NCBI RefSeq assembly: GCF_018691265.1
Contig: NW_024881316.1
Coordinates: forward strand, 26,017,819-26,081,818
Direction: 5' to 3'
Length of the DNA: 64,000 nucleotides
Origin: Tyto alba
Lineage: Eukaryota > Chordata > Aves > Strigiformes > Tytonidae
In this document: piece by piece, positions 20,101 through 33,639 of the stretch
How the letters are laid out: each line of letters starts with the position of its first letter
Numbering within the stretch: the first letter of the stretch is position 1
Made by a program: the position numbers and the translations under genes
The notes under the pieces: generated by a model
Database searches by the model: none
The model's input: the letters and a program-made list of their open reading frames with translations, nothing else
Told to the model about the DNA's origin: nothing

Positions 20101-23100
20101 CAAAGTGATGCAAATAAATAATTAGCAACAACATAGCTGACCATTATGAACAAGAGTAGCATAAGATAGAGCAAACCAGAATCTCTTTAACATTAGCAAG
20201 TCTCCCATGACTGTTTTTGCTCCTTCATTCTGAAAGGGTCTGTTTCATTTCCATAAAAGAGAAATTTCTGAATATTTCTTGATAGAGTCTATCCAGGAAA
20301 GGAAGGCATTCATTACTCCTGTCCTGTGGACAAAAATCATTGCTTAGCTTTTGAGACCTGACAAGGACACAGGTTTCAGAAAGATGACTGGAAAAGGACT
20401 ACATCCAAACAAGATGCAACGTATCTGATGTATTGCAATCTAAATTTCTAGTGAGATGAGGGAAAGATTGAGTTCTTTGAGTAGGACTGTTTTAATAGGA
20501 AAACAAAATTATTTTTTGAGCAAGTTTTGTTTTCTGCTTGATTAGAAAAAATAAAACATTTATTAAAATGACAAAATGAAAAGCTAAAGATTATGATTTT
20601 AAAAAGTTTACAAATACTGTGTTTAATTAAAAAGTTTAATTTAAAAGTAATTGCTTATTTTACGTAACAATAATTTAATGCTGGTTCGTGATGACATAAA
20701 AATTTGCGTAGTCCTGTGTTTATATACTAAGCTTGCCTCTTTTAAGAATTACTCACTTGACCATAAGAAAAAATGCCATATAGAATATCTCAACCACTTT
20801 CATCAAAGAAACAGATGGTATTCAGTTACTTGAATTAGTAGACTAGTGTTTCTTCAGAGAAAATTATTGAAAAAGCTGATGTTGGTAAACTATAATGTTC
20901 CTTCCTGTTACGTTGCTGGCATAATCCCTCAATATCTGTCTTTTCTTCTCTCTGCCTAGAATAATTTTTGGTTAGTATGCTGTATGTACTTGAAAATTTC
21001 AGAAAATAAAAACCTGCTGATTGTTCTAATTCAATATAATAGAACCTATTAATTCAAGATCTAGATCTGAGATGTGCTGAACTCTTCAGTTCCTAATTAA
21101 CTTCATGGATGTTGAGGACACTCAGCGGTAAATAAATACACAGATGTATTTAAGCATCAAGGTCTCCCTTTATTGTGAAGATATTTACATCTTGTTACTT
21201 AGGTTACTGAACTACCACTCAATATCTATTTTAACCCCAGAAACACCCAAATTTACACATGCCTATTTTTCATTAGAAAATTTCCTCAGAGCCCCAGATT
21301 ACATTTCTGGTCATAGTCAGAAAAGTTACATGCTCTCAATTTGTATAGTACTGTTATGAACAGTCACTGTAATCTTCAATATAGATGCTCTTCCATAGAG
21401 ATAAAACTGCTTGGCTTTCTTTAAGTGTGTCTGCCAACTTTGGCCTTACATAAGATATTCCTGGGGGTGGAAGTGGTGCCCCCTCTCATTTTCCCACAGC
21501 AGAGAGAGTAATTTAACAGTTGAAGCACTTAACAAGATTGTGAAAAATCTACATTCAGTTTCTTCTACCCTGAGAAAGTTAAAGCCCATCTCATCCTTTT
21601 TTTCCGGCATATACTGTGAATGTCATTGGCTCTCCCCTGTTGGTGACGTGAAGGTTTCCTGTTAAAGCTTCCTTTAGAGATAGAAGGTTTGGGTTCCAAA
21701 TCTTGTGTAAAGGAACTCAATATAAAATATTAAAAAGCTGCTTAAACAGTAGTTGGACTTCTACTGGTCCCCTCTTTCACGGAGAGCATTACTCACCGCA
21801 TCAGAGTTGTGCTCCCAGTTGGGTTTCTGTCTTGCTCAGGGTATATTCAATTATTCCATGAAGAGTGGAACTGTAAGTAGTCCACCTGGAATACTTCTCT
21901 GAGGTTCATTTGCCACCTAAAAGGTAGGGGCTACAATATCTTTTTCCAGCTCATTTCAGGAAATAATCAATAGCTTTTATCAATCAACATATTATGCCCT
22001 TCAAATAAAATCTACAAAGAAATCTGACAAAGAGAGGTATGCTATTATCAGGGGAACTGTTTCATTTGTCCTGTGGTTCATATTTATTTAAGACCTATGT
22101 TGTTTGTTTTTTTTTTTTTTCCCAAGTACAAAGTTCGCACCATCACTTAGCTAATGAGGTATCTGCACATCTCTTCTGACATCATCACTGATATTGGAGA
22201 GATTAAAAGATTTAGGTCTGGATATAACAGTCCCATTTGGGTTTTCATGCATTAGTCTTAAGGTGTCCCGTTACCACAGTAATGAATATAGTATAAATAC
22301 ATGTGTGTACATGTGTGTGAGAGAGAGAATTGCAGTCATTTGAATCTCTTGTGGAGGTAGTCCCATAGTTAGCTTTCACTGTTCTTCAAGTTTTGTTCAT
22401 TTTTCTAATCATATAAAAGACATCCCCTATACTCATGAGTGCAGCATTCACAGCAAGTTGCTGCCACACAGGAAGATGTCATGTCTGAAATACTTCTCCC
22501 TAACTCATTGATGTTCTGCAACTCAAGTCCATGACCTTGAACTCCAACTAGGGATTTCTGAAATACCAGAGTGATATGCTGGCAGTGTATTGCCTTGCTT
22601 ATCAGCTGCAACATTACATGGGTTTTCACCTCAAGGCACAAAAAGTCATGCTAATTGAGACTGGAGGCCACTGATGTGTAAATGTATCACTAAATCCATT
22701 TCCCTTAGGATGACACACTGCATTTTGGCTCCCTGTAAGTGGAGGAATGCATTTGGAACCGCTTTTCATAGCTATCCCACCGCGGTAAGGATTAGAGCAG
22801 CTTGGGAAGCTCTTCTGCACCTCCATGAATGCAAAGTGACCAAAATCTTTTGAATTTTACCACTCTCTATTGATGACAGTAGTTGGTCCTATTTTACTAC
22901 GTGTGGTAAAGTGACACCTACACATGCACAAAAAAAAACCCACCACCACCACCAAAATAAATAGCATGAAGTATGCACTTCTTGTGATTTTTTTTTTTCT
23001 CATCAAAACCAGTTTTGAAAACATGCATTTAAACAGCTAGCGAGGAACCTGGAGGACAGAAGGCTGTTTACTGACAAAATTTAAACCAGATCTGTCTAGG

Positions 23101-23129
23101 AATGATTTGTGCAGTTTGAAAAAAAGCAA
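17127..23129. other. CSMD1: Intron 1 stretch without gene
   Basis: AT-rich intron between the solo LTR and the LINE relic. The only distinct items are a perfect 24-bp palindrome at 19491-19514 and a 12-bp palindrome (AGATCTAGATCT) at 21057-21068. Near 19372-19452 a stretch with AATCAGGTCCTG and CCACTGACATCAACTTCC may be another decayed foldback-type relic. No coding potential was recognised. Confidence 0.55.
19491..19514. repeat. Perfect 24-bp palindrome
   Basis: The half-site TAGCTTCATATA is followed directly by its exact reverse complement, with no spacer. The centre is (AT)n. It could extrude a cruciform. Nothing adjoining suggests a transposon end. Confidence 0.85.
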
Positions 23130-23970
23130 GCAAATCTTTTTTCAAAAAAAGATTAAAGACAGTCCAAGAAACTATACATCAGTGAATTTAACAAGGGTGG
23201 TGGGTAAAATTAAACTACTATAAGAAAGTGCGAAAGAACAGCTTGAAAATCAGTTTGATTAAGGATAACCAGCATAGTTTCAGGCAGGGGAGGTGATGCT
23301 TAGCTAACCTGCTGGAGTCCTTTGAAGATATCACTGCCACTGTAGATAAGGAAAATTCAGTGGAAGTAGTCTGCTTGTAAGGCTTTGACAAGGCACCACA
23401 TCTGAGATTAATGGCTAAGAGAAATCATCAAGAAGGCAAAGAAACTGTTGGGTGGAAAACTAGTTTAAGTGTAAGCCACAAAGGGAAAAGCTGGACAGTT
23501 TCTGAGGAGTCAGTGTTAGGCCCTTTGTTGTTCATTATTATGTATGTCTGAATGAAAGTGATGGGGGGAGAATTTGTAGCTTATGTCTGTTCTAAAAGCA
23601 TAGCAAGAAGAGGAGATCAGTCTTACCATACTCAAAAGGTGTTCTATCATCTATATAACTCATCATCTAGCAAAACCAAACAGAATTTGGCTAGGAAAAT
23701 ATAGGATAATTAATATAGGAAAACAAAACCAAATTAGAAAACACTCACTAAATAAAGCAATCATCCTATACAGTAATCAGGAAAAGAAATTTGGAATTAT
23801 TGAGGAAATAAATTGAAGCCATCAGCCCAGAACAAAGCAGCATTTTAAAAGGTCAACAAGATGCAAAGATGTTTTAGAAGACAGAAAACATATCAAAGAA
23901 AACAATATTGTTAGTGTACACAAAACCATAGTAAAAACATCTCTAGGACATGGTCTACAATATTGCTAAT
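23130..23970 (+). pseudogene. Ancient CR1/L3-type LINE reverse-transcriptase relic
   Basis: The + strand keeps a broken reverse-transcriptase reading. Near 23170 it reads NYTSVNLTRVVGKIK; near 23270-23420 it reads NQHSFRQGR-CLANLLESFED, then VEVVCL-GFDKAPHLRLMAK; near 23512 it reads SVLGPLLFII. These match the RT-domain order NYRPVSL, QHGFR-G, VYLDF-KAFD-VPH and G-VLGPLLF of CR1/L3-clade LINEs. The stretch 23790-23970 resembles the later ORF2 part of the same clade. Stops, frame changes and short deletions break the frame throughout, so no product is possible. It is much older than the two avian CR1 3'-end copies in this window. Confidence 0.75.
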
Positions 23971-24119
23971 AGTTGTTCAGGGAAAATAGTATTTTCATGT
24001 TGGGATTCATTGTAGGAAAAAAAAAAGATATAAGGTTTCAATAGATGAACTGTGAACAATGTTAAAGAACCTCAGGGTTTTTTACTGTAAACCAGGAAAG
24101 TATGTGATGTTTTTATTAT

Positions 24120-24265
24120 AGTAGGACCAAGGGATTCTAGTCAAAATTAAGGTCCTATTGTGTTAGGCATGCTAATGGAAGACAGCACCTTCCTGTGCCA
24201 AGTAGCTTATAATAAAACAGCTTAACTATACAGACAAGGGAAAAAAAGATACAAAGGACACAGTA
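24120..24265 (+). repeat. Possible MIR-like amniote repeat relic
   Basis: The text AGGTCCTATTGTGTTAGGCATG, then CACCTTCCTGTGCCAAGTAGCTTATAATAAA, then ACAGACAAGGG follows the order of a widespread reptile/bird repeat (by recall: GCCCATTGTGCTAGGCGCTG ... GTCCCTGCCCCAAAGAGCTTACAATCTAA ... GACAAGG). The copy is strongly diverged. Confidence 0.45.
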
Positions 24266-26154
24266 ATTTATCCAGTGAAGGTCTGTGCCTGACTTGTGAT
24301 CTAGGAATCATATTTTATGATTCCCAAGTCAATATTTTATATAATGAATTACATTATTCCTTTATAGGTGCAAGGGTTTTGCTTAATATGGGGTAGAAAA
24401 CCCAGGTGATTATCTTTTTTATACATATATATAAGCTTAGAAATAGAAAATTCTTATGCTGCATTTATTCAGGTCTTAACCTAACTCACTGATTCCACAG
24501 ACCTCTATTGAAATCTAATAAAGATTAGATTAAATTCTTAAGGAATCTCCATATTCACTCCTAAATATTTGAATTCTAGAGTAAGAAATACATATTAATT
24601 TTTAAGAAAATATAATTAATAAATATATATAGAAGTAAGTACAGTATGCATTTGCTTTTATAGGAAAAAAAATAGATTAAAAAATTAACAAAAATCTACT
24701 GAAATTTATATTTTTCTATTAATGTAGACTTCATTGCTTCCTGACTTTCTTATGCTCTGAGGTCTGCTGGGAAAGAAAAAAATTCCAAGAAGATCGGCAT
24801 TTCTCCCTAGTTATGGAAAGTTTCTTTGCTGTATGATTCAGAGATTTTAAGTTCATATATTCAATATTCGCTTTTATACATTCACTCTTATAGCTAGGGC
24901 TATATCCAAAGAGGGACTTTGCTGCTGCAACACTAGGAGCCCTGGTGCCCAATTTTCAAACATCTGGTCCCAAAAAATTAAACTAGAATTCCGTGTTAAG
25001 CTTTATTTCTTGTTGGGGAAAACCTAGGCATCTTGGAGTGGAATTGTAAATAGGCACCGAGCAGGGTGTTTGTAGAAAGAAGATACAATAACCCCCGCCT
25101 CCACTCCTCCTTCGGGAGAGAAATATTTCGCTCAGCTCTGCAAGAAAGAAAGAATTCTTTCCTCCTAGATTCTGTCTTCCTAGCTATCCTCTTCTCTTCC
25201 TAAACCATAAGACAAACCATTGTAATTTTAATTTTAAAATATAATAACATGAAGAGTCTCAACTGGCTTTCACACTCTTCAGTGCAATACAGTTATGAAT
25301 ATAGCACCCTCATTGCTTCAGTACCTATATCTCTCATGACAGAGCGAATAAACCAGAAAGAGACCGCCTCTGGTAGCACTTCTTTACTAGCCAAACAGAC
25401 AATGTTAGCGCCTCCTTATAATATACATTCAATGAATATGCCTATACAACAAACTACTTGAAAAACACAGTCCAAGGTTGACGATTCTTTGCTCAGATGC
25501 CACATAGTCTCCTGTCTGGTGGTGACTGTAGAACCTACTCCTAGATCTTCATGTTATTCTTTATATGGTTCAGGTTCATGTAAAATATTCCTGATCTTCC
25601 AGTTCAAGCAAGTTTTACTCAGAGTGAACTTTGCAACGGGAACATAAGTCAATGAAAATGTTGTTGGACTTAGTTTGGTAATGGTTCTGAACTGACCCAT
25701 CTTTTGTAGCATTTGTAGTCACTGTTGAGGAGTTTGCTATGTGTGGGTGAGATGCAGTCTGAAGGCAAGGCACTCTCTGGAACTTGGGTCAAGGGCATTT
25801 TCTGTGTCTGTCTCCTCTCATGTCAATCCTGGTCATAAATCCAGGCAGGGACAAGGAACACAGCGTTCCTTTAGGACTTGTTTCACTTAGATAAAAACAA
25901 TTCAAGACTGATATGGAGGATTTGGGAGAGAATAATGGTATCCTACTGATCTGGTTGGGTTTCATGGAAAGTTTTGGGTTGTAAAACATGCTATAAGTAC
26001 TTTTTTACTCTTTATACATGGAAGTCATTGGAAAAATCTCAAGCATCATGTAGTTTAGATGATTCTATGTTGAGGCAGAGATAGTTTTCATGGTACTGAT
26101 TTGGGGACTTCTGTTTCAGTTAAGCCCTGACCTTGTTTTCAGCAAGGAAGGTGC

Positions 26155-26315
26155 TACACTGCTGGTTCAGGAGCGCGGGACGAGGCCCCCAGCACCGCGG
26201 CCGTGCAGCATGCTGAGCCCGGTGGGGAGGCCACTGGCCATGGGTGCTGGTGGAGGGGCTGGGAGGCCAGTGGGGAGGCTGACAGATGGGAAGGCTGGTG
26301 AGGAGGCTGGGTCCT
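26155..26315. repeat. GC-rich minisatellite-like islet
   Basis: A GC-rich patch stands out sharply from AT-rich intron. After several CpGs (26172-26204) it repeats GGGGAGGC, GGAGGGGCTGGGAGGC, GGGGAGGCTG and GAGGAGGCTGGG at irregular spacing of about 20-35 bases. It also contains a hairpin: CCACTGGCC (26231-26239) and its reverse complement GGCCAGTGG (26265-26273). Its open frame (81 codons) has low-complexity composition and no known domain. Confidence 0.5.
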
Positions 26316-29300
26316 TCCCTCCCTCTCTGTTATGATATGCAGAGTCAGAGGGAGGCCTGCGGTATGGCTACTATCAAAGACAAGGGCTTGATTCTTAATA
26401 GTCCACATTGCTTTTGACTTTACTATAGATATGACTGGAGGTTTTGAAATTATTTTTTCTCAGGCTTGAGGAAGTGCATTTTAAACTTTCTGATTAGATA
26501 ATGAGTAGTCTTTTTCTGAACCAAAAAGAAATCCAGGTTAGCATCTTGCAGAACAGTTTTTATGGAACACTGACAGCAAAATCTGTTTCTTGAAAAGAAG
26601 AAAATGAGTACATTTACTTGATGCAGGGTGTTATAGCTGAGTAGAGAAGAGGCATACTATTTTCTGTTTACCATTTCTTTCTCTGTGTATTTACTCTGTT
26701 AACATTGAAGTCAAGCAAAACATTTTTTTTATTTATAAATGTCTTGAGAATATCACCTGTGGTAGACAGCTTATTAATCATGTGCTGCTTAAAACACACA
26801 GGTTTAGAGATCTGCCTTAGCTATTTATATAAAAACAGGCAAACGATTTTCAGGTCATGCTCCCAAACCATATTTACTTAAAAAATAAAGTTGATGAATT
26901 GTTTACTGTGGCAAGACAGCATAAATTTTAAATCAGATTTCCAGAGAAGAGAGAAATTGTTTATGTGACAGCCTTCCTTGGTTTTCCCAGTTAAAATTCT
27001 CTCAGAAATAAGCATCTGAAAAACTTTAAAAACCGTAGTATCTTCATTAATTCACTTTACACAGCAAAGATTTTAAGCTTCAGTAACTCATTTTACTCAC
27101 TACAGATTTGTCTAGGGTCCAGAAGGTAACAAAATCTTACAGTAGTTCTGCGTGTCAAAATTTCCATAATTTTCAAAACAACATTGATCACCAACAAAGA
27201 TTTGCTGCGTGTTTTGCATGGCCTACTCTATATACAAAGTATGATTTTAGAAATTGCTTAAATGATTTCCAAATTGTCTTAACAGTTCCTATTGTTGGAC
27301 ACAATTCCAACAGTTTCAGACATGTTGTATTCATATAAAATGTGCAGCTTTTTAGTTTGAGAATGAAAAAATCCACCCTAAAAGCTTGAAGTGGAGCTAT
27401 TGTTTGCTTTCAGAAATTACTACTATGACCCTGTATATCTTCTGTGATTTATTTTATTAGGATAACATGACTCCACTGGATATTATTTGACACACTGGGA
27501 CAGATACCAAACAATCAGAAAGTACAAAAGGTGAGATTTCAGAGAGAAAAGCATGATTATATAACTCGTTACTTTTTCATACACATTTAAAAGTTCACTT
27601 GCTGGATAATAATGCAAAAAACCTTTTGACCACTCTCTACAGAGAACAGCAACAGTCTCCTATGGAGATCAGTGGACAGTGAAGTACATTTTTTAAAGGT
27701 AGGATTTAATGGTTATAAAATATTAATCCATCTGGGTGGCTTAGGAATCAAAATCTTATTTTCAGAGTGATTTGGACATTCATAGAAAGTCCCATTAAAG
27801 GATTCCGTTGCTACAATAAATAGAATCAAAAGACTCTCCCCAGGCACTAGATTTCCTACACTTGTGTAGGGAGCATTAGATGCCTGAGGACAGAGCCCCA
27901 AACAGCAGCAGACTGAATGGGCAGCATCCAATGGATGACAATTAAAGAATATTTTGGTTCCCCCAGAACATCAGAGAATTACATATCCTTTTTTACAAGT
28001 CAGCTACAGAAACCTCTCCCAAATAAAGGTGCCTAAATGTTTTCTTTACAGAAAACCAGTCAAGGTCACTTTTTAAAGGACTGGTGCCAGAAGAGGAGGT
28101 AATAGTACTGTAGTCTTCTTTATACAGTGTTGACTAGTTGCAGTGTACTCCAAATGTAATTTCTTTTTGCCACAATAGCAATTTATATCTATACTTCTTA
28201 TTCACTTAGAAGTTGTTCTAACCATTAATCCTAGATAAATGAGTTGTGCTTTCTGACAAAACATTTACACTGTACAGAAAACAGTTCAGGATACTTTGGG
28301 TCAGTCAGGCGCATCTAGAACCAGGAAGTTTGGGAATTCATGTAGTAAGGACCTTTTTTATTTTAACAAGCAATTATGGCTGTAAATAGAAAAAAAATAA
28401 AATGTGGCAGAAGGACTGATTCCTAGATTTTCCCATTACTAAATAAATGTCCAGATTACCAGATTATAGTGTCATATGTCATACTCTTTCCCACCGCAGG
28501 ACTCTAGGCCATACAGAATTAGACAACTTCAAAAGGAGAGGCTGAGAACATACATTGTGTTTAGGATACCGCTAATATGAGGTGATGTGAATTTGAATAC
28601 ATTTCTCAAAAGGCTAATGTCCTGACTGAATAGTGGTTCAGCACCAGGAATACCTAGGTAAACTATGGCATATAGGGAGAAACTGCTTTTATGTTGTGCA
28701 CAGTCCAATCTGTTGAACTGCTCTACCGACACTAATCAGGCCTTTCACATAACACAGATGGAGAAATATTTTCCTTCTGTATTCTTGCTTGTTAGGCTTT
28801 GAGATCATCAATACTAAAATGCTTTTGAATTTTCCCAGAAGTAGACCTGTAGGTCCCTGGAGTACTCTTATGTGGAAAACATGGTGCCTAGAGGTGAGGT
28901 TGCAGCAGAGTAATTCTTTGCCTTCAAGCTAGTGATTAAGCCCCTTGTGGAGTTACTCTTTTGATACTCTAATAAATTTTACTCAGTCTTTGAAAGTTTT
29001 ATTTCTTTTGATGCTTCATTTACTAAATACTATTTCTTTTACCACTCTGCATTGTTATCTATTCTATTTTTATACAACATCAGCATTAGTTACTAAATGA
29101 AAATACTGATTTCTTGCCACCATTTTCATGGGTGTTAATATTGCAAATTAATGGGTGTAATGGAGAATAATCAGGTCAGTTGACCTCAGTGAATGAATAT
29201 CATGTATTAGCAATAGCCTGCTTGATATATATCAGACTAAATTAAAAGATTTTATGAGATCTACCTCTTCTGTATTATCTTAGTTTTGAGTATAAGTATT

Positions 29301-29990
29301 CTAGGAATGTAAATTACTCAGTCTATCTGTACATTTTTAATAGAAACTTTCTAGTTTGTAAATTAAAGTTGATAGTATGATTTTGCAATGTGCATAGTCA
29401 TTACACTCTAAGAAATTGCCCATTAGCTAAGCTGAGGCAACTAAATACCTTAGCTCATCCCAAATATGAGGTAAAGTCATAAATCAATACAGATCATCTT
29501 CTCTAAGACTCTCTGAGAGTGCACACTGAGTAGTGATATCTTGGCTGATGTGGGAGTGATTTGTTAAGTTACTGTAACTTAATCAAATGTTCACTTACGT
29601 TGCACAACGATCAGGGCATTGTACTTATCCCCTTATCTTGTGCTAAGTGCCATCCATATTTAGTAACAGTATTATTAAGGAGAAAAATATCTCATTATTG
29701 CATGTGCAGTAACTTAGGTTTTTGTATTTGATCTCCTTGCTGAAGTTACCTAAATGAGGACAGGCAGATTTCTGTGGGCACACTGCAATGGTGCAGGTTG
29801 CTTTCACACGGCCTCATGGAGGCCCTCACATACTTTGTCACTCTCCTATGGCATGACACACAACAGAGCAATAAAAAGCCTGAGCAAAAATGTAAGATGG
29901 CAGCTTGTAAAGCACAACAAGCTTTTATATGATTTTAGCAGGAATATATTTAAAAATCCTTTCACAAATTCAAGGGGGTTTTGTTGTTCA

Positions 29991-30031
29991 TTTTTTTTTT
30001 TGGTTGTTGTTGGATTTTTTTTTTTCTTTCT
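29991..30031 (+). repeat. T-rich tract with GTTG interruptions
   Basis: Eleven T, a GGTTGTTGTTGGA interruption, then eleven T and CTTTCTTT. Simple repeat. Confidence 0.7.
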
Positions 30032-30802
30032 TTATCCACATTATGATTCTTGGCACCAGTTGCTACACTACCTTATACTGGAATGACAACTGTCATGACA
30101 CTGATCTAAGTTCTGGAGCACAGCATTTCTTCTGCGAAGAAAAATCATTGATGCTTTCTTCCCAGTTTCCTCCCTCCAGCAGAAGAAATAATGGCCTTGA
30201 GGAGTGTGATTCTGATCTGCACCATGAAGATCTGTACACTCACAGCTAATTACTGTGTTTGTAATTCCTGACCATACTAGCCTTGCCAAGAAGTGAATTA
30301 CAGTCTTTTGTCTACATTAATATCTGTAAGGTAGCCCTCCAGCTTGCAGGACCAGTAGAAATAGTAGAGATAGTAACTTACTAAACACTCCCATTAAGTG
30401 CACAGTGCTATCTGATTGTCTTGTATGCTTCTCTTGTATTAACCCTTCAATCACTCTGACAAGTGCATTTGAACTGAGGGGGGGAGATGATTTTGACAGT
30501 TTTGCATAGAACAATGATGCAGAAAATCTAAGACTGCCAGAATGAAAAGCAGCACATAGTAATGATGCTCTAGGTTTATAGTGTCTCTTAAAAGAAATAA
30601 GAGATGATCATGTTTTCTTTTTGTTCATTGTTCTGAATACATTACCAGGCTGCTGTTGATTTTTCTGCACTTATAATACATACAATAACTGTTGCCCTAA
30701 CTGTTGTTATTGTGCTAGAGTTTATGCTAGGTGCACTCTTTGGCAGTAGCTCTTTAACTGAAGAATTGCTTCATTGTGATTTTATTTTATATTCTTTTTA
30801 GC

Positions 30803-30880
30803 AGCACTGATCGTAAGGAATTCGGTTAGTATTCATTGTAATAGCACTGATCATAAATAATTCATTTGCTATTCATATGG
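30803..30880 (+). repeat. 40-bp tandem duplication
   Basis: AGCACTGATCGTAAGGAATT with its following bases (30803-30842) is repeated with changes as AGCACTGATCATAAATAATT (30843-30880). Both copies end in TATTCAT. The two copies are diverged, so this is an old local duplication. Confidence 0.75.
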
Positions 30881-32056
30881 ATGTCACAGGTGTTTCCATA
30901 GGATTTATGCTAACTGCAATTTTAGGCACCTTTAATGGATACTTACACAAATATTGGTTTTGAAAGGATCTTCTACCACTTCCCAGGTGACTGATTGAGC
31001 TTTGGATATATTGAAGTAGAGTTTAAAATATGACAGGGGTTGTACACCAAGGTCTTTAACAATAATAGCTTTAATTTTGCATGATATTTTCTAGTACTCA
31101 GATTCTGAATCCTGTATGTTTATCAATTGATCAGCCATAGAGCTTCATGGAGGAGAGATCCATTTTCAGACAGTCTTCATGCTTTTGCTGAGACTCAACA
31201 GTTACAAATATTTTTGGCATCACTTGCAATGACAGAACAGGATACTTACAGGAAAATGTAAGACTAAACTGTGCAGAGGGGAAAAAAAAGGTATATTTCT
31301 GACTAATGGTGATTCAGAATGTACTAAAATTGTGTAGATTAAACACATTTATAATCAGACTATTAAGAAAAAGATTCAAAACTGCATTAATAAGTTATAT
31401 TTCATTATCCTAAGACAAAAGATACCTGGTATGAGACATTAATATGTGTAATAAAGCCTTCTGCATATGTATTATGAACAGCAGTGCTTTTAATATTAAA
31501 AGTGAATCCATATGGGTTATTTGACATGTAAAATATTAACTTTTATAGCAAGAATGCAAATGAGAGTTTGAGCACTAATTATAGCTGCAGATCCCACTCA
31601 GGAATGAGGCTCTGTGTGACTAATGATTTTGGCAAAATGAAGGAATGGCCTGTTTCTCTCAGGAGACAGCGTATCTTAGCTCCCTCTCCTCTCTATGTAA
31701 CCCTTTGAAATTCTTAGCGTGTCTCAGTACAGTACCTGATGCTTATGCTGCTTCCAGGGACTGGGTTCCAAAGAGACACCACCAGCTCCAGGGTTTTATA
31801 GCTAGTTTTATATACCTGTCTCTAGAAAGGAGGAAAATTTATTTCATATGTATCCAAAACTGTGTAATTGTAGGAGATATTCTACAAAAGATCATTTTTG
31901 TCATCTGTTCTCAATATCTTGTTTCTATTTCTTCCATTAACAAGTCAGAAGTGCTGGGTTTTGGTATACGATGATGTAATTGCTCTACCATGAATCTTTC
32001 ACAACATGTTTCCTCCATCAGTTTTTTTTTTTCCACCAAACAATAGGATGTTGGGG

Positions 32057-32098
32057 TTTTTTGTTTGTTTGTTTTTGTTTTGTTTTGTTTTGTTTTTT
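32057..32098 (+). repeat. TTTG/TTTTG simple repeat
   Basis: Three TTTG units pass into about four TTTTG units and a short T run. Confidence 0.85.
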
Positions 32099-33639
32099 AA
32101 GCAAATCTAGCTTTTGTAATTATTTTCTGTTTTCCCTGTGCAATCCTCTGACTAACATGTATCCAGCCAAGATGACTGTGATGACTCCTATTGAAGTCTG
32201 TTATTGTTATTCCTGAAATGGCCAGAGGGGTCACTGGAAAGCAAAATGGAACAGTTTATTCTTGCCAAAGAAGTAGTATGGCTTTTTTATGGTAGGTACC
32301 TGTGAGAAAACTGTTCCTACCTGAGCTACTTGCTGCTTTTCTGTATGTACAAGTGCCAGGATGTACTCAGCTGAAATAATCTGTAAAGGGTTCATCTTTT
32401 TCTGTTTTATTATCCTTTATTGCAGAAAAGTTTAGATAAAGCATGCCTAAGAAATACGCTGTTAGAAATAGGATGACAAAACAATTATTGAATAGTACCA
32501 TAGGTGGTTTAAACTATCATATAATTATCTTTTAATAATAACACACACATACAATTAAAACTAAAAAATTATTAATATTGTGACTTATTGCCAATCTGTA
32601 GCAGGAGGGAAGTAGTTTTACTAATATTTAACAAAGGAAATTTTAACCCAAGTTTCTCTGATCTAGTAATAATTTCTCTTCGTTTCAATGGTGCTAGCCA
32701 ATGTCTCTAAAGTGAAGCAATGTCTTATGCAAACATCTAGGATAGCAGGATTGCAGATACAAAAGGGCACAACTGTGGATATAATGCATATTTCAAAGCA
32801 TGTTGAATTTGTAATGCTTCTACATAATCAGATATAAGTGAGGAAGTGTCATAGCTACGTGAGTGACTCCTTCAATATTTCTGGGATGCCCATATTACCT
32901 GTGAGGATGGGACAAGAGAAGAGGAAAGTCAGAATACTGTCTTCTTAATTCAGTTATTCTGGTAAAGATCAGTAGCGTTCGAAATGTGAACCCTATTTAT
33001 GAGAAATTATTGCCGTACATTATTGGAAATACTCTTGTGATGTATGAATCAACTAGCATGAGGAGTTCCTTATAAGCAAATTACTAAATCACCTTCCAGG
33101 CAGTCTTAATAAATCATTGCAAGGCTCATTAGTATAATTTCTGAGACTTCATCAAGGTGTGTCTACTACAGATGCATAAATACATGTGGTGATTACCAAT
33201 AATGGTCTTGGCAAACAACTGAAGTCGGACTGGGTGTATACAGTTTGGCTAGATAATTAGATTTTTTGCTTTTAATATAATTTTCCTGATTTACCTAATT
33301 TCCATTTTTTTCTTGTTGCATTGAGCACCTTAAAAGTTAAGAATAGGGAATGGATTGTTTCATTAAATAAATTTCTATGCATCTAAAAGATTAGTTAGTT
33401 CATTTATGTGTTATCAAAGTTAGCGGATTACCCTTTGCTGTATTATTGTTATTGATCTGTGGGGAGATAATCCTAAACCACTAAAATAGATAGTCAAAAT
33501 CTTATTCCTTTTCCTTTCACTGACAGTACGGTTAGGAACAGGTGAAAGGAATTTAACCTTTTTTTTGTTTCCCTTTACCTCAAATAAATAGGTTTTTGTA
33601 TATTGCTAGGCATATGGCAGGTCTGGCAGTAATAGTAAA

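Noticed and set aside
26051..26070. GATTCTATG word resembling a CR1 tail octamer
   Set aside because: It is a single copy with no CR1 body on either side.
29754..30249. Overlapping frames of 106-110 codons
   Set aside because: Both cross a poly-T tract that yields poly-Phe; there are no conserved motifs or splice context.
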